DNA of 49,873 bases from an uncultured Clostridia bacterium (GCA_946408995.1 CAMJUL010000023.1:1-49873), one strand, 5' to 3'. Shown: positions 7,998 to 15,213, counted from the first letter of the stretch. The notes: generated from the letters alone by a model not told the origin. Numbers and translations are program-made.

Positions 7998-8387
7998 TCA
8001 CCCGAGGTCCTTGGTCTTCTCGTCAAACTTGCTCTCCAGCTTCTCGATCGTCAGGGCGGTCTGCTCATCCTGCGCCATGCTCCGTTCAATAACTTCCGCC
8101 ACATAGTCCGGGATCTCCACCTCCACGCCCCTGGGAACGATGAACCGGTTCCCGTTCACGCTGACGTACAGCGGGTCCTTGTACTTGTCGTTGTCCTTGA
8201 ACAGCTTGACCTTCATCCTCTCCGGCGCCGGCGCCTTTACGTAGACCGTCTCGCCTTTCGCTTCTTCCTTCGGTCCGCCCGCCTTCTCCACTTCCTGCCG
8301 GATCAGCGCCTGCAATTCCTCCAGGCTCAGCGTCACCTTCTGTTCCTCCACCTTCGTCTCCGTCTTCTTCTCAGCCATGTCTCCCAT
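7998..8387 (-). CDS. Small phage head protein downstream of the capsid gene
   Basis: 129 residues. The N-terminal half is Lys/Glu-rich and probably helical (MAEKKTETKVEEQKV, LEELQALIRQEVEKAGG). The C-terminal half holds a compact beta domain (VKLFKDNDKYKDPLYVSVNG, then NRFIVPRGVEVEIPDYVAEV). This layout is typical of the small gene placed next to N4-gp56-type capsid genes; a head-decoration or head-completion role is inferred. The first ATG (8387) follows a GGCGGGGTTAAAGAAAGG motif; an internal ATG at 8378 is an alternative start with GGGAG close by. A 223-bp gap containing a hairpin repeat separates it from the capsid gene. Confidence 0.65.
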   Translation of the reverse strand: MGDMAEKKTETKVEEQKVTLSLEELQALIRQEVEKAGGPKEEAKGETVYVKAPAPERMKVKLFKDNDKYKDPLYVSVNGNRFIVPRGVEVEIPDYVAEVIERSMAQDEQTALTIEKLESKFDEKTKDLG

Positions 8388-8495
8388 CCTTTCTTTAACC
8401 CCGCCGGTCTCATCCGGTTCCCGTCTCCGTTCCCCGCGTGCCGGCTGTTATTCTCCCCCCCCGCAGGGGAATCAGTCAGAGCCCCGCTCTGATGA

Positions 8496-8541
8496 AGCCT
8501 TCCCCACAGGGGAAGGTGGCGCGCAGCGCCGGAAGAGGTCC
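8496..8541. repeat. Dispersed CCTTCCCC-GGGGAAGG hairpin repeat, copy 2
   Basis: AGCCTTCCCCACAGGGGAAG is followed by GTGGCGCGCAGCGCC and GGAAGAGGTCC. It lies in the gap between the capsid gene and the small head gene and has the same structure as 9747-9795 and 4224-4276. Confidence 0.75.
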
Positions 8542-8610
8542 TCGTCTCCTCGTCCCCTCTCGCCTCAACGGCCCCGCGGGAAGGGGTTTCCCCCTCCCCG
8601 CGTTCCGTCT

Positions 8611-9633
8611 TTAGTTGGCCAGCGCCGTGGCGCTGTAGTAGCTTCCGCTCTCAATGCGGATCATGTTCTGCTCCTTCAGGCGGATGGCCGTCTTCGTGGC
8701 CTTCCAGCCCGCCGTGCAGCGCTGGTTCAGCGGATCCTCGCCGGCGCCCAGGGGCTTCACAATGTGCTCAAGACCCAGGCCCGTGGCGTAGGTCGTGGCA
8801 TACGCGTCCTTGCCCAGCACCATGGTCAGGAACACCGCGTACTTGTTGGCCCCGCTGATGGTCGCGCCTTCCTTCACGATCTTCGCCTCGGTGCTCTTCA
8901 CAAACCGCACGTTCCCGATCATGCCGATCTCGCCCCGGTACAGCTCGCCCGGCTGCGCGTACTTGTGCCACTCGATAAACTCAGGGCTGCGCATCAGGTC
9001 ATAGGCCGCGTATGGGTGGATGATGGCCACATAGCTGCCGTTGATGGGCTCCGCCAGCATCGCCTCCAGCTGCGCCTGCGCCTTCAGGATCACGTCCGGC
9101 GTCAGCGTCGCGGTATTGTCGATCTGGCCGCGGCCGGTCACCTCGGTCACCGTGTCGCCGGAGATCTTCGGCGCGTACAGCACGTTCGTGCCGGCCGTGA
9201 TCACGTCCCGGGTGATGGTATCCAGGCTCCGTCCCGCCTGGCTGCCCATGGCCTTGGTCGCCTGCACCAGCAGCGGGTCGATGGCCGTCACGCTCACCAC
9301 GTCGGACAGCGTGATGTAGTCGCCGTACTGATGGATCGTCGCGTTCTTCACGCTCATGGTCAGCTTGCTTCCGTCCGGCGTCACGCCTTCCTGCAGCGCC
9401 GTGGTGTTCTTGTCCAGCACGTCGAACACGCGCACCTCCACGGTCTTGCCCCCGTGCTCGGGGATGTTGATCTCCGTCCCGAACTGGTCATGCACCAGAT
9501 AGGGCTCCGCGTTGTCGATCAGCGTATCATGGTAATACGTCTTGTTCTCGTTGCTCAGCCCCGTGTCGGTCGTTATGTTGGTGTTCGGATTCGCGAACCG
9601 CTGCAGATCCAGTCTGTATTTCATTTCTTCCAT
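8611..9633 (-). CDS. Major capsid protein, N4-gp56 family
   Basis: 340 residues, start ATG at 9633 with AAAGGAG 7 nt upstream. The sequence has the HK97-fold layout of N4-gp56-type capsid proteins: a short N-arm ending in MKYRLDLQRFAN, then TYYHDTLIDNAEPYLVHDQF, the GGKTVEVRVFDVL strand, LQEGVTPDGSKL, HQYGDYITLSDVV, the long helix AMGSQAGRSLDTITRDVI, and the C-terminal IIHPYAAYDLM, RFVKSTEAKIV and AGWKATKTAIRLKEQNMIRI blocks. Length is normal and the frame is intact. It follows the scaffold-like gene and precedes a small head gene, the normal head-gene order, but no portal or terminase gene lies upstream. This is the surest phage gene in the window. Confidence 0.93.
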   Translation of the reverse strand: MEEMKYRLDLQRFANPNTNITTDTGLSNENKTYYHDTLIDNAEPYLVHDQFGTEINIPEHGGKTVEVRVFDVLDKNTTALQEGVTPDGSKLTMSVKNATIHQYGDYITLSDVVSVTAIDPLLVQATKAMGSQAGRSLDTITRDVITAGTNVLYAPKISGDTVTEVTGRGQIDNTATLTPDVILKAQAQLEAMLAEPINGSYVAIIHPYAAYDLMRSPEFIEWHKYAQPGELYRGEIGMIGNVRFVKSTEAKIVKEGATISGANKYAVFLTMVLGKDAYATTYATGLGLEHIVKPLGAGEDPLNQRCTAGWKATKTAIRLKEQNMIRIESGSYYSATALAN

Positions 9634-9746
9634 GGTCTTTCTCCTTTCTTCCGCAGCCTTCCCCGTCTGGGTGTCCGCCGCTTCATGGTCTGCCTCTCTC
9701 GGTCGTCCGGCTCCGTTAATCTCCCCTGGGGCGTCAGCCCCATTGA

Positions 9747-9795
9747 AGCCTTCCCCCGTTTGGGGAAGGTGGCGCGCAGCGCCGGAAGAGGTCCC
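9747..9795. repeat. Dispersed CCTTCCCC-GGGGAAGG hairpin repeat, copy 3
   Basis: AAGCCTTCCCCCGTTTGGGG continues AAGGTGGCGCGCAGCGCC and GGAAGAGGTCCCCC. It sits in the gap between the scaffold-like gene and the capsid gene. The second stem is GGCGC/GCGCC. Confidence 0.75.
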
Positions 9796-9834
9796 CCGCG
9801 TGGCTTCCTGCTTCCCTCCTGGAAAAGTCTGCCC

Positions 9835-10764
9835 TTAGCTAAAAGATTTCTTTTTCCCCCTTAAAACCTGCCTGGCGATTTCCTCCCGGTCCGCCTTGCT
9901 CAGCTTCGTCACGTCGCTCTTCGTGATGATCGCCGGATTCCCGCCGGCCGCGCCCTCCATGGGCCGCTGCCCTCTGGCCTGGATATTCCGCGCCATCTGC
10001 GCCTGCGCGGCCTGGGACGCGTACTGCATCCCGCCCCGCATCAGCTCGTCAAAGTGCGCGCTCTGGTACGCTGTTCGCATGTCCACCCCGCGCTTGAGCA
10101 TCCCCACGAACTCCGGGTTCTGCATCTCCTTGTCCATCTCGAATCCCGGATAGATCTGCTTCACCTGGTCCGCTTCCTGCTGCCACCGCGTGATCTGGTC
10201 CTGCACCGCCGCGTCCCGCTGTCTCGCCTCCGCCTCCTGCCTGAGTGCCCGGTTCTCACGCAGCGCCTGGCTGAACTGCCTGTACTGCTCCACCGTCATC
10301 CCGGCTTTGTCGGCCTGCTCCTGCAAAAACTTCGTGTCGCTGTCGATGGCCTGCCCGATCCCGGAAAGGTCCGTGCTGTCCAGTCCATACCGCGCCGCCA
10401 CTTTCTCAAGCACGCCCGCGGCCGCCCGTGCGTTCTCCTCCAAGCCCTTGTACTTCGCAAAGCGCTTGTCGATGATCCCCTGCACCTGCTTCTGGAACTG
10501 TTCCCGGTACTCCCCGTTGATCAGCCGCTGCCATTCCGCGTTCCGGTCCGCGCTCGCTTCCGCTGGCGCTTCCCCTCCGGTCTCCTGCCCGGCGTCGGCA
10601 TTCCCTCCGGTTTCTTCCTGCTTTCCGTACACCACCACCGGCTGACTGCCGGCGACCTTCTCCGCCCGCTGGGACCCGGCGTCGGTCCCTGTTGCGCCCG
10701 CTTCGCTTCCGGCTCCTCCGGTGCTCCCGCCTTCGGAAAACCGCTGCAGCTCTCCCGTCTCCAT
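9835..10764 (-). CDS. Phage scaffolding-like protein
   Basis: 309 residues from the ATG at 10764, which has AAAGGAG 6 nt upstream; the frame is open further 5' but that stretch is not protein-like. The N-terminal ~75 residues are low-complexity Gly/Ala/Glu. A long helical region follows (EYREQFQKQVQGIIDKRFAK, YRQFSQALRENRALRQEAEA) and a basic C-terminal tail (KLSKADREEIARQVLRGKK). Disordered acidic start, coiled-coil middle and basic capsid-binding tail are what scaffolding proteins look like, and its place directly before the major capsid gene agrees. It is the first evident gene of the cassette. Identification rests on composition and position, not on a recognised motif. Confidence 0.72.
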   Translation of the reverse strand: METGELQRFSEGGSTGGAGSEAGATGTDAGSQRAEKVAGSQPVVVYGKQEETGGNADAGQETGGEAPAEASADRNAEWQRLINGEYREQFQKQVQGIIDKRFAKYKGLEENARAAAGVLEKVAARYGLDSTDLSGIGQAIDSDTKFLQEQADKAGMTVEQYRQFSQALRENRALRQEAEARQRDAAVQDQITRWQQEADQVKQIYPGFEMDKEMQNPEFVGMLKRGVDMRTAYQSAHFDELMRGGMQYASQAAQAQMARNIQARGQRPMEGAAGGNPAIITKSDVTKLSKADREEIARQVLRGKKKSFS

Positions 10765-10775
10765 AAACGCTCCTT

Positions 10776-10874
10776 TCACGCGGAAAGCTTCGGCCGCGGC
10801 CGGTCCTTTCCGCCCATGCCCTTCAAGGCAAGCTGTTCCCTCCGGCTTGCGCAAATACCGGATAAGCACAGCAT
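10776..10874 (-). CDS. Possible 32-residue leader ORF before the scaffold gene
   Basis: ATG at 10874 follows GGGAGG by 3 nt. The frame encodes 32 residues starting MLCLSGICASRREQLALKG and ends in a TGA that touches the AAAGGAG of the scaffold-like gene, an arrangement compatible with translational coupling. No family is recognised, and chance is a real alternative in DNA this rich in GC. Confidence 0.22.
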   Translation of the reverse strand: MLCLSGICASRREQLALKGMGGKDRPRPKLSA

Positions 10875-10991
10875 ATTCCTCCCGTCCCCGTCCGCGCCAA
10901 TCGGCCTTTTCCACGTTCCAAATCCTTGCGCGAAGCGCCCTTCAATTCATTTATTCCAGTTATTTCCATTCCTGTTTCCACGCTTTTCTTT

Positions 10992-11019
10992 TGTATAACA
11001 TATGTTATTAAATAATCAA
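10992..11019 (-). promoter_or_regulatory. Promoter of the phage cassette with overlapping 14-bp palindrome
   Basis: On the minus strand TTGATT (11019-11014), 16-bp spacer, TATACA (10997-10992). A perfect palindrome ATAACATATGTTAT (10995-11008) fills most of the spacer and part of the -10, a good place for a repressor dimer. The promoter begins exactly where the T-tract of the degV terminator ends. No other promoter is evident upstream of the scaffold gene. Confidence 0.5.
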
Positions 11020-11043
11020 AAAAAAGCCCCGCACCGTGCGGGG
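11018..11043 (-). terminator. Rho-independent terminator of the galactosidase-degV operon
   Basis: On the minus strand CCCCGC-ACGGT-GCGGGG (11043-11027) is followed by C and then eight T residues. It insulates the host operon from the phage cassette starting just beyond. Confidence 0.85.
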
Positions 11044-11089
11044 TACTCATCCACCGGTCCGCCCTGCCCCGCAGGGCAGGGCGATAGGC

Positions 11090-11923
11090 TCAATAGACCA
11101 CAATCAGGCCCTTGTTTTCCGCGTAATAGCTGTCCAGGCCGCGGGTCTGGAAAATCTCCACCTTTGCCATGTTCCATTTTTGAAGGATCATGCGGCGGAA
11201 CTGTTCGGCCAGGCCTTCGTTCAGGCAGTGGCTGACATAAACGCTGCTCCCGTTGTATCCTTCCTGCTCCATGATCTCCAGCACCCGCCGAAGGGTCTTC
11301 CCGTCCCCGCGCGCCTTGTCCCTCATCTGGATCTTTCCTTCCCTGGAGCCTTCCCCGATCACGCGAATGCCCAGATGAACGGCGATATAGCTGGCCAATT
11401 TTCCAATCCGCCCGTTCTGTGCCAGGTTATGGAAGGAGCACAGGGTAAAGATGGTGCGCATGGAATGGGCGATCTGCTCGCAGGCCTCCGTCACCCTTTC
11501 CAGGCTTTCCCCTTTCTGGATCATCTCCAGGGCCTTGTTCACCATTACCACCAGCTTCGGGCCTGTGGAGAGGCTGTCCACCACGCTGATTTTTTTCCCG
11601 GGGTGGTCCTCCTGGACCATCCGCATGGCGCTGACCGCGCTGTTGTGGCTGCCGGACAGGTTGCCGGAAATGGTAAAGGCGATGGTGTTCTCCGCCTTTT
11701 CGAACACTTCCGCCCAATCCCCCGGGGAGGGGCACGCAGAGTGGCTCGTCCTGCTCCTTTCCATATGCTCCACAAAAGACGGAATATCCAAATCCACCGT
11801 ATCCCTGTAGTGGGTGTCGTCCAGCGTCAGCACAAAGGGAACAGTTTCATAGGCAATATCGGCGGATCCCGTTTCAAGGTTCCTCAGATCGCAGCTGGAA
11901 TCAGCAGTTATCATCCATTTCAT
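11090..11923 (-). CDS. DegV-family fatty-acid-binding protein
   Basis: 277 residues, normal family length. DegV/FakB proteins bind a fatty acid and present it to a fatty-acid kinase (FakA) for incorporation into phospholipid. Diagnostic blocks are visible: MITADSSCDL at the start, TSHSACPSPGDWAEVF (the TSQPSP-like acyl-head loop), FTISGNLSGSHNSA, and LAQNGRIGKLASYI. The cytoplasmic location follows from the lack of a signal peptide. It is the last gene of a minus-strand operon with the alpha-galactosidase and zinc-ribbon genes (27-bp gap) and is followed by a terminator. No FakA gene is in the window, so which fatty acid or which kinase it serves cannot be said. Confidence 0.9.
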   Translation of the reverse strand: MKWMITADSSCDLRNLETGSADIAYETVPFVLTLDDTHYRDTVDLDIPSFVEHMERSRTSHSACPSPGDWAEVFEKAENTIAFTISGNLSGSHNSAVSAMRMVQEDHPGKKISVVDSLSTGPKLVVMVNKALEMIQKGESLERVTEACEQIAHSMRTIFTLCSFHNLAQNGRIGKLASYIAVHLGIRVIGEGSREGKIQMRDKARGDGKTLRRVLEIMEQEGYNGSSVYVSHCLNEGLAEQFRRMILQKWNMAKVEIFQTRGLDSYYAENKGLIVVY

Positions 11924-11950
11924 CGGTTTTTCCTCGATTCCCCGGGCCTT

Positions 11951-12169
11951 TCAGCTTTCCGGATCAAACAGGGTGCATCCCTGTTCCCTGAACTGGTCGA
12001 TCTTCTTTTCCAGGGCCGCCCGGCTGACCCTGAAATGCGCCCCCAGGCAGGATAGGCACCAGGCCTCCTCCATGCCCCGGTTGATCAGCTTCCTGGTCAG
12101 TGCCGCCTCGTCCCGGGTCACCGCGCTGCGGCACCGGGCACAGACGCCGCAAATCTCCCTTCCCCTCAC
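11951..12169 (-). CDS. Small zinc-ribbon protein, translationally coupled to the galactosidase
   Basis: 72 residues if it starts at the GTG at 12169, which overlaps the galactosidase stop codon as GTGA; no ATG is available in frame. Cys residues come as ICGVCARC near the N-terminus and CLSC about 30 residues on, a likely treble-clef or zinc-ribbon site. The C-terminal half is a helical block (RVSRAALEKKIDQFREQGC) followed by TLF. The conserved look of TRKLINRGMEEAWCLSC suggests a real small family rather than chance. Function is unknown; short zinc ribbons of this kind often act as adaptors or DNA/RNA binders. Coupling to the galactosidase implies co-production. Confidence 0.68.
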   Translation of the reverse strand: MRGREICGVCARCRSAVTRDEAALTRKLINRGMEEAWCLSCLGAHFRVSRAALEKKIDQFREQGCTLFDPES

Positions 12170-13368
12170 AGCCTGCTTATCCTCGCCAGGTACAGCCTGC
12201 AGTCCCTGGCCTTGACTTCCGGGGTCAGGTAATCCCTTTGGACCCCCAGGTCTTCCCCGGTAAAGACGTCTTTCATCTCCAGCCCATAGCCGCAAGCGTA
12301 GGGAAGGCCGGCGTTGGCGAAGGGGAAGGTGATCTGCCCGTCCGCGTCGCTCAGATTGAACAGGCCGATGGCAAATTCCCCGCCGCTCAGATGCCGGACA
12401 AAGGCAAGCGCGCTGTCCTCGGGAATCGTCCACCAATCGGTGCTGCCGTACTGGGGGCGCCCCTGGTACACCTGGTAGGGGGGCCTGCATTCCGCGTCCT
12501 GATTGATGCGGATCAGGGCCCGGTTCTGGGTCAGTTCCCGGCAGAAGGGCGACATGTTCCTCAGGTCCGCCCCCAGCATCAGGGGGACCCCGAAATACGC
12601 CCAAAGCGCAAACTGCGTACGATATTCGGTATCCGTGCACTTTTCCCCAAGGGCTACGTTGCCGCTTCCGTACATGCCCACCGTCAGCATGTCCATATCG
12701 TTGAAGCAGTAATTGCCATTCATGGCGAAATGCTTCAGCTGGCTGCGGAAAATATCCCTGAAGGATACAAAGTTGTCCTGGATATCCCCCGTGGAGCGGT
12801 ACATGTGGGCGCCGACCGACCGCATCCAAAGCCAGGGCTCCTGCTGCCCCCAGTTGCAGGCCGAAAACAGAATGGGCCTGCCCGTGGCCTTCAGGGCCAT
12901 GGACATGGTGATGTAGGCGGTCTTGCAGTCTGCCCCCGCGGGAAAATTGCAGAAATCATACTTCAGATAGTCTACCCCCCAAGCCGCGAAGGTTTGGGCG
13001 TCAACGAACTCGTGTCCGTAAGAGGACGGATACCCTCCGCAGGTCATCACACCTGCGCAGGAATACATGCCAAACTTCAGCCCGCGGGAATGGACGTAGT
13101 CGGCCACCGCCTTCATGCCCTGGGGAAATTTCTCCGGATCCGGCACCAGCCGTCCGTCCGCTCCCCGCTTGCGCAGGCTCCAGCAGTCATCGATCACCAG
13201 GTATTCATAGCCCGCGTCCCTGTAGCCCTTTTCCGCCATGACATCCGCCATTTCCCGGATCAGGGCGTCGCTGATATGCGTTCCAAAGGTGTTCCAGCTG
13301 TTCCAGCCCATGGGCGGCGTGACCGCCAGCCCGCGGGTCTTTTCCGGAAACTCCCGGCTGTTTTCCAT
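12166..13368 (-). CDS. Alpha-galactosidase, glycoside hydrolase family 27
   Basis: 400 residues, no signal peptide, so a cytoplasmic enzyme releasing galactose from imported alpha-galactosides such as melibiose or raffinose-type sugars. GH27 signatures are clear: TPPMGWNSWNTFG at 18-30, VIDDCW at 58-63, LKFGMYSCAGVMTC at 97-110, nucleophile D138 in YLKYDFCN, and acid/base D195 in YRSTGDI (by analogy with human alpha-galactosidase A). FNDMDML follows at about 222-228. The C-terminal part forms the usual beta-sandwich (LAFVRHLSGGEFAIGLFNLS). It is the first gene of the operon; a TATAAT box with extended TG lies just upstream. No sugar transporter or regulator is adjacent, so the natural substrate is uncertain. 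Confidence 0.93.
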   Translation of the reverse strand: MENSREFPEKTRGLAVTPPMGWNSWNTFGTHISDALIREMADVMAEKGYRDAGYEYLVIDDCWSLRKRGADGRLVPDPEKFPQGMKAVADYVHSRGLKFGMYSCAGVMTCGGYPSSYGHEFVDAQTFAAWGVDYLKYDFCNFPAGADCKTAYITMSMALKATGRPILFSACNWGQQEPWLWMRSVGAHMYRSTGDIQDNFVSFRDIFRSQLKHFAMNGNYCFNDMDMLTVGMYGSGNVALGEKCTDTEYRTQFALWAYFGVPLMLGADLRNMSPFCRELTQNRALIRINQDAECRPPYQVYQGRPQYGSTDWWTIPEDSALAFVRHLSGGEFAIGLFNLSDADGQITFPFANAGLPYACGYGLEMKDVFTGEDLGVQRDYLTPEVKARDCRLYLARISRL

Positions 13369-13394
13369 ATTCTGATTCCCCGCTTTCTTGATCC

Positions 13395-13424
13395 ATTATA
13401 GCACACAATCCGGTTTTAAAAAGG
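13395..13424 (-). promoter_or_regulatory. Extended -10 promoter for the galactosidase operon
   Basis: On the minus strand a perfect TATAAT (13400-13395) is preceded by TGC (extended -10), with a poor TTTTTA -35 about 16 bp upstream. It lies 27 bp before the galactosidase ATG. Confidence 0.6.
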
Positions 13425-13429
13425 GCTTT

Positions 13430-14854
13430 TCATGTTTTTACAATGTCTTTCCCGTCCGCTTCCTTTTCCCGGGGAAGGCCGGCCTTCCGCTTCCAATTTC
13501 CCCGCAGATAGAGGATCACCGTAAGCACCATGCCGCAGACCCAGCTGATCAGCAGGGAGGCGAAAATGGCGTCCGGATGCCCGGTGGGCCACGCTTCGCT
13601 TCGCGTCAGCGCGGCAAGCCCATAGGCCAGCGGCAGGCGCAGCACCACCGTGGTCAGGATGCTGATCCACATGGGGATCACCGTCTCCCCCGCGCCGCGC
13701 ATCACGCCCTGAAGCACCTGGGTGACGGCAAAGCACAGATAGCCAAAGGCCAGCCACCTCAGTCCTCTCGCCCCCAGGGCGATCACGGTGTCGGTCTCCG
13801 TAAACAGGCTGATCAGGTTCCTGCCAAAGAGCAGGATCGCCGTCACCAGCACCAGGGCGGAGATCAGGGCGATCTTCATCAGCGCCGTCACCCCGGGGAC
13901 CAGCCTTTCCTGCTTCCGGGCGCCGATGTTCTGCCCCACATAGGTGGTTGCCGCTGTCCCGAAAGTGAAATTCGGCATCATGGCAAACCCGTCCACCCGC
14001 ATCACCGCAACATTCGCGGCGATCATCACAGTGCCCATGGAATTGGTCAGGCCCTGTACGATCATCGCCGACATGCTGAAGATCCCCTGCGTCAGGCCGG
14101 CGGGCATCCCCAGCAGGCTGAGCTTTTTCACCAGGACCCCGTCCGGGGTCAGGGTGCGCCGGTTCAGGTCGATCACATCCTTCATCCGCACAAGGCGCAG
14201 AAGGCACAGCAGCCCGGACAGGAACTGGCTGAGGATGGTGGCAAGGGCCGCCCCCGCGATGCCCATGGCAAACCGGGCCACGAACAGAAGGTCCAGGACG
14301 ATGTTCATCAGGCAGGCCGAAACCAGGTAGATCAGCGGGGCGACGCTGTCCCCCATTCCCCGCAGGATGCCCGAGAGGATGTTGTAGGCGGCGGTGCCCA
14401 GAATCCCCAGGAAAATGATCTGCAGATAGATGACCGAACCCGCTCCAACCTCCTCCGGAGGGTTCATCAGGGCGATCAGCGGCGGGGACAGAAAATAGCC
14501 CGCGGCCATCATGAGGCCCGCGCTCACGCACATCAGGAACAGGGTGGAGCCGACGGTGCGGCTGAGCCTCTCCCGGTCCCTCGCGCCGAAATACTGGGCA
14601 CTGAGGATGCTGGCCCCGGTGGAGATGCCCATGAACAGCACAAACAGCAGGTTCATGATGGGTCCGGCGGTTCCGACCGCAGCCAGCGCCGTATCCCCGA
14701 TGTATCTGCCGACGATGACGGAATCCGCGGTGTTATACAATTGCTGGGCAAAATTTCCGATCAGCAGCGGGACTGAAAACCGGAGCAGTCCCTCCATGGG
14801 CTTGCCCACCGTCATATCCTGGGTGCCAAAGAGCTTTCCGAATGATTTTTTCAA
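13430..14854 (-). CDS. MATE-family multidrug/cation efflux transporter
   Basis: 474 residues with about twelve hydrophobic segments arranged in two halves. MATE motifs are evident: the N-terminal SVPLLIGNFAQQLYNTADSV followed by VGRYIGDTALAAVG, STGASILSAQYFGARD at the start of the first repeat, and SNSMGTVMIAANVAVMRVD-like and VGQNIGARKQERL in the second. The protein should export organic cations or other toxic compounds using a Na+ or H+ gradient at the plasma membrane; the substrate cannot be read off. The start is a TTG at 14854 with GGAAGGAA about 7 nt upstream. It has its own promoter about 100 bp upstream, and an 18-bp palindrome lies in its leader. Confidence 0.92.
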   Translation of the reverse strand: MKKSFGKLFGTQDMTVGKPMEGLLRFSVPLLIGNFAQQLYNTADSVIVGRYIGDTALAAVGTAGPIMNLLFVLFMGISTGASILSAQYFGARDRERLSRTVGSTLFLMCVSAGLMMAAGYFLSPPLIALMNPPEEVGAGSVIYLQIIFLGILGTAAYNILSGILRGMGDSVAPLIYLVSACLMNIVLDLLFVARFAMGIAGAALATILSQFLSGLLCLLRLVRMKDVIDLNRRTLTPDGVLVKKLSLLGMPAGLTQGIFSMSAMIVQGLTNSMGTVMIAANVAVMRVDGFAMMPNFTFGTAATTYVGQNIGARKQERLVPGVTALMKIALISALVLVTAILLFGRNLISLFTETDTVIALGARGLRWLAFGYLCFAVTQVLQGVMRGAGETVIPMWISILTTVVLRLPLAYGLAALTRSEAWPTGHPDAIFASLLISWVCGMVLTVILYLRGNWKRKAGLPREKEADGKDIVKT

Positions 14855-14870
14855 AGCCGTTTCCTTCCTG

Positions 14871-14888
14871 CCGCCTCCTTGGAGGCGG
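14871..14888. promoter_or_regulatory. 18-bp palindrome in the MATE gene leader
   Basis: CCGCCTCC-TT-GGAGGCGG is a perfect inverted repeat about 16 bp upstream of the TTG start. On the transcript one arm contains the perfect Shine-Dalgarno AAGGAGG, locked into the stem. It may be an operator for a dimeric repressor or a structure affecting ribosome loading. Confidence 0.45.
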
Positions 14889-14938
14889 TTGTTGATGATC
14901 GGGTTTTCTGTTTGGGAGGGGAGGGTCTTTCCGCTGTT

Positions 14939-14968
14939 ATTCTATTCCCCGATCCTGCTTAACGTCAA
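14939..14968 (-). promoter_or_regulatory. Sigma-A promoter of the MATE gene
   Basis: On the minus strand TTGACG (14968-14963), 18-bp spacer, TAGAAT (14944-14939). It lies about 85 bp upstream of the TTG start and within the divergent gap 14855-15213, which otherwise holds only the exonuclease promoter and the leader palindrome. Confidence 0.7.
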
Positions 14969-15107
14969 GCGCGCTTCGGCTTTCTTCCACGGTTCACGCA
15001 GCAAGCCCACAGGGGGCCCCGATCCTTTCCTCGTGCCCTGTCCGATTGAATGGTCTTTGTTTCCTGCGCAAGCCCCGGGCTATTTCCGCTGCCGGGCCGG
15101 GTTTTTA

Positions 15108-15137
15108 TTGACGTTTCTTCGGGGTTCCGGGTATAAT
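15108..15137 (+). promoter_or_regulatory. Sigma-A promoter of the exonuclease III gene
   Basis: TTGACG (15108-15113), 18-bp spacer, perfect TATAAT (15132-15137), about 77 bp before the ATG at 15214. Confidence 0.75.
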
Positions 15138-15213
15138 TTCTTCCGGGCCCCTTTTCCGGCCCGCGGCCGGCAAAGGCCGCAGCCCCGCGTTATGATGAAA
15201 GGAAACCGCCGTT

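Noticed and set aside
10765-10914. 50-residue N-terminal extension of the scaffold-like protein
   Set aside because: The ATG at 10764 has an ideal AAAGGAG site, while the extension lacks one and overlaps another possible small frame.
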